A DNA stretch of 64,000 nucleotides from Polaribacter marinaquae (GCF_038019025.1 NZ_CP150496.1:1442001-1506000), one strand, 5' to 3'; shown: positions 8,431 to 16,250, counted from the stretch's first letter. The notes: a model not told the origin generated them from the letters alone. Program-made: numbers and translations.

Positions 8431-9462
8431 ATGATAACAATTGATATAATTGCGAACAGTCAGAAAGATTTACTTGAACAAATACAGCAAAAAATTGGCG
8501 GTTCTATTATAAATAATTGGAACGAAAGTATTCTAACCATAGACAATGAAAATGCTATAGGCACTTTACGATTTGTACCTTTTGATTGGGGCGTGAATCT
8601 ACTAGATTTTGACATTACACTTCGAAAAGAGTTTGTTTTTAAAATCTTAGCGCAACCAGAGTTTAATCCTATCCGATTTTTATATCCTTCAGTTGGTTCT
8701 TTTAAACATCGATTTGGTGTAGACAATACAGAAAAAAAGGTAGAACAATTTCAATCTTTAATTTTCACAAATAAATCAGGCGGTTATAATTACCTACATT
8801 TCATCAAAAACGAACACTTAAATCTAAATTTAATAGAAATTGTAAGAAAACAATTTTTACAAAAGAGAACCTCTAACGTTTCTAGCCTAAACAAAAAATT
8901 ATATGAAGTTTTTGTTGATACAGATCATGAAAATCGTTTTTCTAATTATGGTACGCTTAATTTAAAAATGGCCGATTTAATTAAGAAGCTCAAAAAAGTA
9001 AAAGGCAAAGGGATGCTTAGAATTCTTAAAATTGAAGCTGTAGTGTACGAAATATTGTCTTTACACATACAACAACATAATAGACTTTTAGCTGGTGTAC
9101 CACTACCAACTTCTTTAGATAAAAGCGAATTAAAAATTATTAGAAAATTAAGTGTACTTATTTTAAAAAGACCAGAAAAAGATTATTCTTTAGAAGATTT
9201 ATCTTTAAAATCTGGTTTAACGCAATCGAAATTACAAGATGGTTTTAAATTTTTATACAATAGAACAGTTACAGAATATATAAGACATGTTCGATTAGAA
9301 TCTGCTAGAGATTTAATTAGAACTACAGATTTAAATATTTCTCAAATAGTATATTCAATCGGTTTTAGTAGCAGAAGTTATTTTTCTAAAATATTTAGAG
9401 AAAAATATGATATTACTCCTAATCAGTTTAAGAAAAAATTAACCGCAGTATTAGAGCAATAA
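8431..9462 (+). CDS. AraC-family transcriptional regulator
   Basis: The 343-residue protein has a C-terminal AraC-type DNA-binding domain with two helix-turn-helix units: one around 243-265 (YSLEDLSLKSGLTQSKLQ) and one around 293-330 (LNISQIVYSIGFSSRSYFSK, then ITPNQF). The N-terminal ~220 residues form a sensor/dimerisation region that I do not recognise. The gene lies inside the stress cluster, divergent from hemerythrin. AraC-type proteins typically bind direct repeats about 21 bp apart next to the -35 region, the geometry found at five promoters around this gene, so I propose it as their regulator (inference). A minus-strand terminator overlaps its 3' end. Confidence 0.9.
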   Translation: MITIDIIANSQKDLLEQIQQKIGGSIINNWNESILTIDNENAIGTLRFVPFDWGVNLLDFDITLRKEFVFKILAQPEFNPIRFLYPSVGSFKHRFGVDNTEKKVEQFQSLIFTNKSGGYNYLHFIKNEHLNLNLIEIVRKQFLQKRTSNVSSLNKKLYEVFVDTDHENRFSNYGTLNLKMADLIKKLKKVKGKGMLRILKIEAVVYEILSLHIQQHNRLLAGVPLPTSLDKSELKIIRKLSVLILKRPEKDYSLEDLSLKSGLTQSKLQDGFKFLYNRTVTEYIRHVRLESARDLIRTTDLNISQIVYSIGFSSRSYFSKIFREKYDITPNQFKKKLTAVLEQ

Positions 9463-9491
9463 AAAAACCTCAGCGCATTCACGCTGAGGTT
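9461..9491 (-). terminator. Terminator of the YtxH/holin-like/DUF6327 operon
   Basis: A GC-rich 10-bp stem (9466-9475 with 9482-9491) is followed on the minus strand by seven T residues. It overlaps the stop codon of the AraC gene; on the plus strand the T tail is too short to be a strong terminator. Confidence 0.75.
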
Positions 9492-9509
9492 CATCAATCA
9501 ACCAACCAC

Positions 9510-9540
9510 TTATTCGAATATTATAAAAACAATCGAATAA
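9510..9540. repeat. Short inverted repeat downstream of the DUF6327 gene
   Basis: TTATTCGA (9510-9517) and TCGAATAA (9533-9540) form an 8-bp inverted repeat with a 15-base spacer. It may be part of the 3' UTR structure. No function is assigned. Confidence 0.35.
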
Positions 9541-9555
9541 CTTTGCTGTTATATT

Positions 9556-9756
9556 TTATTTAAAAATCTTTTTTATAAACACTAAAGCACTGTATTTACT
9601 TAAAAACTTTAGAGAACTACTTAAAATATTTAATGGCTTTAAGCTTTCTTCAAAATCATTTTTCACAACTTTTAGTTCTTCTAATGCGATGTCTCTTTCT
9701 AAAGCTAATTGCTTTAAGTCTCTATCAATTTCTTCGAAACTAGTATAGTTTTTCAT
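9556..9756 (-). CDS. DUF6327 family small protein
   Basis: This 66-residue protein begins MKNYTSFEEIDRDLKQLALE and has a predicted coiled coil over about residues 7-40, then a basic/hydrophobic end (FLSKYSALVFIKKIFK) that could bind the membrane. It matches my recollection of the flavobacterial DUF6327 family, which is routinely the third gene after YtxH-domain and holin-like genes. The function is unknown. It lies 11 bases after the holin-like gene and ends the operon. Confidence 0.75.
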   Translation of the reverse strand: MKNYTSFEEIDRDLKQLALERDIALEELKVVKNDFEESLKPLNILSSSLKFLSKYSALVFIKKIFK

Positions 9757-9767
9757 AACTTTTATAT

Positions 9768-10115
9768 TTAATTAAAAAATACATCAGACATTTTACTAAT
9801 AACTTTTTTATCTAAAGTTTTTCTAAAAAGATAACAAAGCAATGCAACGACAATTATAATTCCTGCTACAGCTAAATACCCTAAAGCACTACTGTTAAAA
9901 AGTTCTCCTAATGCTATTGCTGCCGATATTGATAAGAAAACAAAGCCAATAAAAGCCAAACCTCCTATTAAAAGTATTTTAGCAATCATACCTATAGTTA
10001 AGGCAGATATTTGAAACGCTTTTAATTTTGCATGCTCGTAAGATTTTGAAACAAACTCTTTACCAGCATCTGTACCTTTGTCTGCAGAATTACTAAAACT
10101 TTTAAAAATGCTCAT
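9768..10115 (-). CDS. Holin-like membrane protein (DUF1469/phage holin superfamily III type)
   Basis: The 115-residue protein has an amphipathic N-terminal ~35 residues and two strong membrane helices (about 37-66 and 75-96). This arrangement fits the DUF1469 family, often labelled phage holin family protein. The neighbours are chromosomal stress genes and there are no phage genes nearby, so a lytic role is unlikely; a role in envelope maintenance is an inference. It is 4 bases downstream of the YtxH gene and 11 bases upstream of DUF6327, in one operon. Confidence 0.8.
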   Translation of the reverse strand: MSIFKSFSNSADKGTDAGKEFVSKSYEHAKLKAFQISALTIGMIAKILLIGGLAFIGFVFLSISAAIALGELFNSSALGYLAVAGIIIVVALLCYLFRKTLDKKVISKMSDVFFN

Positions 10116-10119
10116 CTAT

Positions 10120-10452
10120 TTAGACAGATTTTTGTAATTTTTTATTTTTCTCTTTTAACTCTTTCAGCTTTTTCTCTAAAGTAGTAATTACATCTTCTGC
10201 TTTATGACTAACGTTAGAAACTACATTTTCTAATTGCGTATCTAAAGTTTCTTTTTTGTCTGAAACAGTAGAAGAAACTTGACTTTGCAATTCGGAAGCT
10301 CTTTCTGTCATTTTGTCTTTTGCTGCAATCGCTTCTTCAGAAATTCTCTTTCTTGTTTTTTCTCCTTTATCTGGTGCAAATAAAATACCTAAGGTTGCCC
10401 CTATTACTGTACCTGCTAATAAACCTACTACTGTGTTGCTACTATTGCTCAT
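10120..10452 (-). CDS. YtxH domain-containing protein
   Basis: The 110-residue protein has an N-terminal hydrophobic Gly-rich segment (VVGLLAGTVIGATLGILFAP, residues 8-27), followed by DKGEKTRKRI and a long Lys/Glu/Ser-rich helical tail with coiled-coil character to the end. This is the standard YtxH layout: one membrane anchor plus an extended helix. B. subtilis YtxH is a general-stress protein. It is the first gene of a three-gene operon (spacings 4 and 11 bases) controlled by the direct-repeat promoter upstream. Confidence 0.88.
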   Translation of the reverse strand: MSNSSNTVVGLLAGTVIGATLGILFAPDKGEKTRKRISEEAIAAKDKMTERASELQSQVSSTVSDKKETLDTQLENVVSNVSHKAEDVITTLEKKLKELKEKNKKLQKSV

Positions 10453-10525
10453 ATTTATTTTTTTTATGGTTAACTTTCTCTGTTGTTCTAATTATTGCAA
10501 TTTCTGTACCATTATAAGTACACCG

Positions 10526-10583
10526 CAAAGATAATTTGAAAGAGTAGTTTACATTAACTCTATAACTTCAAATCTTGACTCAA
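10526..10583 (-). promoter_or_regulatory. Activator-type promoter of the YtxH operon (regulon member 5)
   Basis: On the minus strand: TTGAGTCAA (10583-10575), TAGAGTTAA (10562-10554) 21 bp on, a 20-base gap, and TATCTTTG (10533-10526). No -33 element is present. The predicted leader is about 70 bases. Confidence 0.65.
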
Positions 10584-10617
10584 ACCAATTTTTAATTAAA
10601 AATATGCTTAAAAACGC

Positions 10618-10645
10618 AAAAAACACCTCAAAAAGAGGTGTTTTT
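10618..10645. terminator. Terminator after pckA
   Basis: A 9-bp stem AAACACCTC/GAGGTGTTT (10621-10629 and 10635-10643) is flanked by A and T runs and lies downstream of the pckA stop codon. Confidence 0.8.
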
Positions 10646-10669
10646 ATTAAAAAAATATGTTTTTTTTAT

Positions 10670-12280
10670 CTAAAAAGCATAACGCTGTGGTCCTCCTCTT
10701 CGGATGTCTTCACTAGCTACATCTTCAAATTGTTTAAAGTTGTGTCTAAATGCATTAGATAATTTAAAAGCTGTTTTATAGTAGGCTTCATCATTGTTCC
10801 ATGTAGCTCTCGGACTTAATAATTCCGTTGGTACACCAGGACAACTTCTAGGTTGCGCCACACCAAAAACAGAGTGAATATGATAATCTTCGTATGTGTA
10901 ACTTCCTAAATCGCCGTTTAAAACAGCAGAAATCATTGCTCTTGTATATTTTAATGGCATTCTTCTACCAACACCATATTGTCCACCAGACCAACCTGTA
11001 TTAATTAACCACACGTTTACACCTGCATCTTTCATCTTCTTACTAAGCATTTCTGCATATTTAGTTGGATGTAAAGGCATAAAAGGCGCACCAAAACACG
11101 CAGAAAAACTTGGTGTTGGTTCTGTTACACCTGCTTCTGTACCTGCAACTTTAGCTGTATAACCAGATATAAAGTGATATGCAGCTTGGTTAGGTGTTAA
11201 TTTAGATATTGGAGGCAACACACCAAAAGCATCTGCCGTTAAAAAGAAAATATTTTTAGGATTTTTACCAATTGATGGTTTTTTAATATTTTCTATATGA
11301 TAAATTGGATAACTAACTCTAGTATTTTGTGTTATTGATATGTCTGCAAAGTCTATTTCACCTTTATCGTCCATAATAACATTTTCTAAGATTGCTCCTT
11401 TTTTAATGGCTCCAAAAATTTCTGGTTCTTGCTCTTTAGAAAGGTTTATTACTTTGGCATAACAACCTCCTTCAAAGTTAAAAACAGAGTTTTCTGCAGT
11501 CCAACCGTGCTCATCATCACCAATTAAACTTCTATCTGGATCTGTAGAAAGTGTTGTTTTACCTGTACCAGATAATCCGAAGAAAATAGCCGTATCACCA
11601 TCTTTACCAACGTTTGCAGAACAATGCATTGGTAAAGTGTTTTTATAAACTGGTAAGATAAAATTCAAAGCAGAAAAAATTCCTTTTTTAATTTCACCAG
11701 TATATCCTGTACCACCAATTAAAGCAATTTTTCTTGTAAAGTTTAAAATTGCAAAGTTATGCTGACGTGTACCATCTACCGCTGCATCTGCCATAAAACC
11801 AGGTGCATTAACAACTGTCCATTCTGCATCAAATGTTTTAAGTTCTTCTTCTGTAGGTCTTAAAAACATATTATGAGCAAACATATTACTCCAAGGATAT
11901 TCGTTTACAACGCGAATATTTAATTTATAATCTTCGTCTGCACAAGCATAAGAATCTCTTACAAATAATTCTTTATCCGAAAGGTAATCGGTTACTTTGT
12001 TATAAAGTGCATCAAATTTATCAGCGTCAAATGGTAAGTTAATATCACTCCACCAAACTTGGTCTTTGGTAATATCATCTTTTACGATAAACCTATCTTT
12101 TGGTGATCTTCCTGTAAACTCTCCGGTATTAACCGCAATTGCGCCTAAAGAAGATTCTACACCTTGTTCTTTTTCTAAAGTTTCTGCATGCAGTTCATCC
12201 GAAGTTAATTGGTAACGAACAGTTGCATTTCTGATTCCTAAATTTTCTAACGAAATCGATTTCGTATTTAGATTTATCAT
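10670..12280 (-). CDS. pckA: Phosphoenolpyruvate carboxykinase (ATP)
   Basis: The enzyme converts oxaloacetate and ATP to PEP, CO2 and ADP, the entry step of gluconeogenesis. I start it at MINLNTKSI (12280), giving 536 residues as expected; an in-frame ATG 13 codons upstream adds a non-conserved extension. The kinase-1a P-loop GLSGTGKTT is at 235-243, the metal-binding kinase-2 motif LIGDDEHGW at 252-260, and the substrate-binding TGRSPKDRF at 56-64. Length and motifs are complete. It is monocistronic, with its own terminator. Confidence 0.96.
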   Translation of the reverse strand: MINLNTKSISLENLGIRNATVRYQLTSDELHAETLEKEQGVESSLGAIAVNTGEFTGRSPKDRFIVKDDITKDQVWWSDINLPFDADKFDALYNKVTDYLSDKELFVRDSYACADEDYKLNIRVVNEYPWSNMFAHNMFLRPTEEELKTFDAEWTVVNAPGFMADAAVDGTRQHNFAILNFTRKIALIGGTGYTGEIKKGIFSALNFILPVYKNTLPMHCSANVGKDGDTAIFFGLSGTGKTTLSTDPDRSLIGDDEHGWTAENSVFNFEGGCYAKVINLSKEQEPEIFGAIKKGAILENVIMDDKGEIDFADISITQNTRVSYPIYHIENIKKPSIGKNPKNIFFLTADAFGVLPPISKLTPNQAAYHFISGYTAKVAGTEAGVTEPTPSFSACFGAPFMPLHPTKYAEMLSKKMKDAGVNVWLINTGWSGGQYGVGRRMPLKYTRAMISAVLNGDLGSYTYEDYHIHSVFGVAQPRSCPGVPTELLSPRATWNNDEAYYKTAFKLSNAFRHNFKQFEDVASEDIRRGGPQRYAF

Positions 12281-12373
12281 TTCTATAATTTTAGTTGTGT
12301 TTCTATTATTACACGACAAAATTAAACAATATTTTTTTACAGAAAAGTTATTTACCTCTTTTTTATGAATATA

Positions 12374-12754
12374 TTATTTATTTGATATTTTTTTTACGAA
12401 TAGTGTAATCATTAAAATCCAACCAATTATAAAAAACAAACCACCCAATGGTGTTACAAACCAAATAGATTTTGCCGTAATTGAAGTTAAATTTATTGCA
12501 TAAATAGAACCTGAAAAGAATAAAATTCCTAAAAAGAAAAATAAACTTATCTTATTTTTTTGAGAAATTGTAAATCCGTTATAAGTATTTACAAAAAGTA
12601 AAACTATTACATGATACATTTGATATCTAACCGCTGTTTCGAAACTAAGCAACTCTGTTGCAGATAAACTTTCTTTTAATGCATGCGCGCCGAAAGCACC
12701 TAAAACAATAGCCAAAGCACCAAGCACACTAGTAATAATTAAATTTTTAAACAT
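12374..12754 (-). CDS. DUF423 family inner-membrane protein (YgdD-like)
   Basis: The protein is 126 residues from the preferred start MFKNLIITSV (12754); the open frame extends 10 codons further, overlapping the divergent gene's upstream region. Four membrane helices are visible, with the family-typical GAFGAHAL near 18-25 and WFVTPLGG in the third loop. DUF423 proteins are small conserved membrane proteins of unknown function. It is divergent from the saccharopine dehydrogenase-like gene with about 70 bases between starts. Confidence 0.85.
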   Translation of the reverse strand: MFKNLIITSVLGALAIVLGAFGAHALKESLSATELLSFETAVRYQMYHVIVLLFVNTYNGFTISQKNKISLFFFLGILFFSGSIYAINLTSITAKSIWFVTPLGGLFFIIGWILMITLFVKKISNK

Positions 12755-12826
12755 TTTTAATGGTTTTTGTTTAATTTTAAACAATTAATGTATATTCGTA
12801 TTACATACAAAAATACATCTTATTCC

Positions 12827-14197
12827 ATGAAAAACATTCTAATTATTGGCGCAGGTAAATCTAGTTCTTCTCTTATAAAATATCTTTTAGACAAATCTGA
12901 ACAAGAAAATATCTACATTACAATAGGTGATGTATCTGTTGATAATGCAAAAAAATTAATTGGAAAACAAAAGAATGCAAAAGCTATTCAATTGGATGTT
13001 TTTGATCAAGAAAATCGCTTAAAGTGTATTGAAAATGCAAATATTGTAATTTCTATGTTACCTGCAAGATTTCATATTGAAGTAGCAAAAGATTGTATCA
13101 AATTAAAAAAACATTTGGTAACCGCTTCTTATATATCCGAAGAAATGAAAGCCTTAGATTCTAAAGCAAAAGAAAATGGTTTGGTATTTATGAATGAAAT
13201 TGGTGTAGACCCAGGAATTGATCACATGAGTGCAATGCAAGTTCTTGATAAATTAAGAGAAAAAAATGCCAAATTACTTTTATTTGAATCTTTTACAGGC
13301 GGATTAGTAGCACCAGAAAGCGACACTAACTTATGGAATTACAAATTTACTTGGAATCCGAGAAATGTAGTTTTAGCAGGACAAGGCGGTGCCGCAATGT
13401 TTATACAAGAAGGAACTTACAAATACATACCTTATCATAAATTATTTAGACGTACAGAGTTTTTAAAAATTAATGGAAGCGGAAATTTTGAAGCCTATGC
13501 TAACAGAGATTCTTTAAAATATAGAAATGTTTACGGTTTAGAAAACATACCAACAATGTACAGAGGCACCATTAGAAAAGTTGGTTTTTCTAGAGCATGG
13601 AATATTTTTGTGCAATTGGGTATGACAGATGATACATACATCATAGAAAATTCTGATAAAATGAGCTACAGAGATTTTGTAAATCTATTTTTAGCCTATT
13701 CACCTTCAGATTCTGTTGAACTAAAACTACGTTCTTATTTAAAAATTGATCAAGATGATATAATGTGGCAAAAATTAGTTGAGCTTGATCTTTTTAATCC
13801 TAAGAAAATTATTGGTTTAAAAAACGCAACCCCTGCACAAATGCTGCAAAAAATTTTAGAAGATTCTTGGACATTGCAAGAAGATGATAAAGACATGATT
13901 GTTATGCAACATTTATTTGGTTACGAATTAAACGGAGAAAAAAAACAAATAGAAAGTAGCTTGGTTGTTATTGGCGAAAATCAAAAATATACTGCTATGG
14001 CAAAAACCGTTGGTTTACCGGTTGCAATTGCTGCTTTAAAGATTTTAAAAGGCGAAATTAAAACTCCGGGAGTACAACTACCTATTTCTAAAGAAGTGTA
14101 CGAGCCAATTTTAAAAGAATTAGAAAATTACGGAATAAAATTTAAAGAAAAAGAAGTGCCTTATTTAGGTTATAATCCAAATAACGTTATTGGCTAA
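12827..14197 (+). CDS. Saccharopine dehydrogenase-like NAD(P)-dependent oxidoreductase
   Basis: The start is placed at MKNILIIGAGKSSSS (12827), where the Rossmann fold begins; this gives 456 residues. The dinucleotide-binding GAGKSSSS is at 7-14. The Sacchrp_dh_NADP domain occupies the first ~125 residues, and the conserved GVDPGIDHMSA marks the boundary to the catalytic C-terminal domain. Relatives include saccharopine reductase (Lys9 type) and carboxynorspermidine synthase, so it probably forms or cleaves a secondary amine in lysine or polyamine metabolism. The exact substrate cannot be read from the sequence. Confidence 0.82.
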   Translation: MKNILIIGAGKSSSSLIKYLLDKSEQENIYITIGDVSVDNAKKLIGKQKNAKAIQLDVFDQENRLKCIENANIVISMLPARFHIEVAKDCIKLKKHLVTASYISEEMKALDSKAKENGLVFMNEIGVDPGIDHMSAMQVLDKLREKNAKLLLFESFTGGLVAPESDTNLWNYKFTWNPRNVVLAGQGGAAMFIQEGTYKYIPYHKLFRRTEFLKINGSGNFEAYANRDSLKYRNVYGLENIPTMYRGTIRKVGFSRAWNIFVQLGMTDDTYIIENSDKMSYRDFVNLFLAYSPSDSVELKLRSYLKIDQDDIMWQKLVELDLFNPKKIIGLKNATPAQMLQKILEDSWTLQEDDKDMIVMQHLFGYELNGEKKQIESSLVVIGENQKYTAMAKTVGLPVAIAALKILKGEIKTPGVQLPISKEVYEPILKELENYGIKFKEKEVPYLGYNPNNVIG

Positions 14198-14206
14198 CAT
14201 ATAAAT

Positions 14207-14929
14207 TTACATATTTAAATAAAAATCTTTTGTAAGATTTTTATAAGCTTCTGTATATTCATGTCGAGAGATTTCTATTGTTAAATTTTCTAACGAAAAT
14301 TCTTTTTCAATAAAAGAAAACTCTAATAAACTTCTTTTAATTTCTGATGTTTCTGTGCCTTTAACTCGGCAAATTCTAGTAGGAAATAAATGATTTTTTT
14401 TTGCTAAATCAATAAAACTTGTTTCTTCTTTAAAAGGAATAATTACAGAAAAAACACCCGATTTAGATAAAATTTTTGCTGTATTACTTATTAAATCTTC
14501 AAATGATAAAGCCGATGTAAATCTAGCTTGATTTCTGGCATTGTCGTCGGTTTCGAAATTATCTGTATAAAATGGCGGGTTAGAAACTATAACATCATAC
14601 TCTTCTTCCTCCTCCTCTATTTCGTCTGCAAATTCTTTAAAAGTTGCATTGTAACAATACAAACGGTCTGCCCAATCAGATTTTTCAAAATTATCTACAC
14701 TTTGTTCGTAAGCACCTTCATCAATTTCTACAGCATCAATAGTCATTGCATCACAACGTTGTGCTATCATTAAAGAAATAACACCTGTACCAGAACCAAC
14801 ATCTAAAACAGTATCTGGATACTCACCTAAAGAACACCAAGCTCCTAATAAAACACCGTCTGTACCAATTTTCATGGCAGTTTTATCTTGATGCACCGTA
14901 AACTCTTTAAATCTAAATGGTTTTGACAA
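14207..14929 (-). CDS. trmN6: tRNA1(Val) adenine(37)-N6-methyltransferase
   Basis: The 240-residue protein matches YfiC/TrmN6, which uses S-adenosylmethionine to methylate A37 of tRNA-Val. SAM motif I is DVGSGTGVISL (43-53) and the adenine-N6 catalytic motif NPPF is at 117-120. The N-terminal FRFKEFTVHQDKTAMKIGTDGVLLG segment is diagnostic for this family. A Glu-rich insertion (residues 103-110) precedes the catalytic motif. It is convergent with the saccharopine dehydrogenase-like gene and is the next gene after the tRNA-Ser on the same strand. Confidence 0.9.
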   Translation of the reverse strand: MSKPFRFKEFTVHQDKTAMKIGTDGVLLGAWCSLGEYPDTVLDVGSGTGVISLMIAQRCDAMTIDAVEIDEGAYEQSVDNFEKSDWADRLYCYNATFKEFADEIEEEEEEYDVIVSNPPFYTDNFETDDNARNQARFTSALSFEDLISNTAKILSKSGVFSVIIPFKEETSFIDLAKKNHLFPTRICRVKGTETSEIKRSLLEFSFIEKEFSLENLTIEISRHEYTEAYKNLTKDFYLNM

Positions 14930-15014
14930 AATATTAGTTTTTTAAACTAAAAATTCTGTGTTTAATTACACAGAACTTTTTAAATAATTAAATTTTAAAT
15001 ATATATTTTTTTAG

Positions 15015-15101
15015 CAGAGAGAAAGGGATTCGAACCCTTGGTACCGTTACCAGCACACTACCTTTCCAGGGTAGCCTATTCGACCGCTCTAGCACCTCTC
15101 T
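15015..15101 (-). tRNA. tRNA-Ser (anticodon GGA)
   Basis: An 87-base class II tRNA. The acceptor arms AGAGAGG (15101-15095) and TCTCTCT (15022-15016) pair with one G-U. The anticodon loop reads CTGGAAA (anticodon GGA, serine UCC/UCU). A long variable arm and the TTCGAATC T-loop are present. CCA is not encoded. It lies three bases after the rimM stop codon and is probably cut from the rpsP-rimM transcript. Confidence 0.95.
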
Positions 15102-15103
15102 TT

Positions 15104-15628
15104 TTATAGATAAAGCTCTATAAGTCCGTTAGGAGTTTCTACTTCTATAGTTTTATTTTCTCTATCAACTTTTTTAATAAAATCGTCTACCATTGGTATA
15201 AACACCTCGTTACCATCTCTATCGATTTCAAATAATGGTTGAGCAGCTTTGTCATTTATATGAACAATTGTACCGACTTCGCCAAAATTAGCATCAACCA
15301 CTTTAAAACCTATTACTTCGTGGTAATAAAACTTATCTCCGGTTAGTTTTGGTAACATTGTTGTGGGTAAATAAACACCACATTTTAAAATTGAATCTGC
15401 CTCTTCTTCAGAGTAAACATCTTCAAACTGCACACGTAGTTGATTACCTTTATGTAGCGAGCTTTTATCAATAAAAAATGGAACCAGGTTTGTGCCAAAT
15501 TCGACATAAACTGATTCCATATTTTTGTACAACTCGGGTTCGTCTGTATCTAACTTGATAACAACTTCACCCTTAAAACTATATTTTGTTACGATTCTGC
15601 CCAAATAAAAACAATCTTCTTTACGCAT
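15104..15628 (-). CDS. rimM: Ribosome maturation factor RimM
   Basis: The 174-residue protein binds ribosomal protein uS19 and helps mature the 3' domain of 16S rRNA in the 30S subunit. The N-terminal RimM barrel starts FYLGRIVTKYSFKGEVVIK (7-25), and the C-terminal PRC-like barrel contains YYHEVIGFKVVD (about 101-112) and EVFIPMVDDFIKKVD. The usual Gly-Gly in G-x-x-G-E of the N-domain is present as KYSFKGEV. It follows rpsP by 19 bases, a classic rpsP-rimM pair; trmD is not in this unit. Confidence 0.94.
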   Translation of the reverse strand: MRKEDCFYLGRIVTKYSFKGEVVIKLDTDEPELYKNMESVYVEFGTNLVPFFIDKSSLHKGNQLRVQFEDVYSEEEADSILKCGVYLPTTMLPKLTGDKFYYHEVIGFKVVDANFGEVGTIVHINDKAAQPLFEIDRDGNEVFIPMVDDFIKKVDRENKTIEVETPNGLIELYL

Positions 15629-15647
15629 ATTCGTATAACTTTATAAT

Positions 15648-16181
15648 TTATTCTGCTGCTTTTTCTGCTGCTTCATCAATAGTTTCTGGAGCTGCTTCTT
15701 CTGTAGCTACTTCTTCAGCAACCTCTTCTACAACTGGTTTAGCTGCTTCAATTCTTGCTTCGTTAACTGCTTTTTCTGCTGCTAAAGCTGCTGCTTTTGC
15801 ATCAGATTGAGCTTTAGATAAACCTGCTTCTTTATCAGCTATTTTTGTAGACTTTGCCTCTAACCAAGCTGCAAATTTTGCATCTGCTTGCTCTTGAGTT
15901 AAAGCACCTTTTCTAACACCACCAGCTAAATGATTTTTTAACATTGCACCTTTGTAAGATAAAATGTTTTTTGCAGTTTGTGTTGGTTGTGCACCATTTT
16001 GTAACCATTGTACAGCTTTATCTACGTTTAAGTTGATTTCTGCAGGGTTTACGTTAGGATTGTAAGTACCAATTTTTTCTAAGTATTTACCATCTCTTTT
16101 TGCACGAGCATCAGCGGCAACGATCCAATAGAATGGTTTCCCTTTTTTACCGTGTCTTTGTAATCTGATTTTTACAGACAT
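15648..16181 (-). CDS. rpsP: 30S ribosomal protein bS16 with long C-terminal extension
   Basis: Residues 1 to about 80 are canonical bS16 (MSVKIRLQRHGKKGKPFYWI, then the GTYNPNV segment and the AQPTQTA region). Residues beyond about 110 form an Ala/Glu/Lys-rich tail that nearly doubles the usual 80-90 residue length, ending EEAAPETIDEAAEKAAE. Such extensions are known in Bacteroidetes. The tail is low-complexity and probably helical or disordered. The gene heads the rpsP-rimM-tRNA-Ser unit, with a full -33/-7 promoter and a structured leader. Confidence 0.95.
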   Translation of the reverse strand: MSVKIRLQRHGKKGKPFYWIVAADARAKRDGKYLEKIGTYNPNVNPAEINLNVDKAVQWLQNGAQPTQTAKNILSYKGAMLKNHLAGGVRKGALTQEQADAKFAAWLEAKSTKIADKEAGLSKAQSDAKAAALAAEKAVNEARIEAAKPVVEEVAEEVATEEAAPETIDEAAEKAAE

Positions 16182-16197
16182 AATTTGTTAATTTTTT

Positions 16198-16244
16198 AAG
16201 GTTCTCGACCTTGATTATTAATAATCTTACCATCTCGTGGTAAG
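16198..16244 (-). promoter_or_regulatory. Structured 5' leader of rpsP with two CGAGA-loop hairpins
   Basis: On the minus strand, a 7-bp hairpin CTTACCA-CGAGA-TGGTAAG (16244-16226) is followed 13 bases later by a 5-bp hairpin AAGGT-CGAGA-ACCTT (16212-16198). Both have the same five-base loop. They lie in the predicted 5' UTR just before rpsP, the position expected for a ribosomal-protein leader. A similar S16 leader may already be catalogued for Flavobacteria. Confidence 0.6.
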
Positions 16245-16250
16245 TGGGCG

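Noticed and set aside
9461..9491. Hairpin as terminator for the AraC gene
   Set aside because: On the plus strand only two T residues follow the stem; the seven-T tail is on the minus strand, so it serves the YtxH operon.
9768..10115. Holin-like gene as a sign of a prophage
   Set aside because: The neighbours are YtxH and DUF6327 stress genes in one operon; no phage structural, integrase or lysis genes are nearby.
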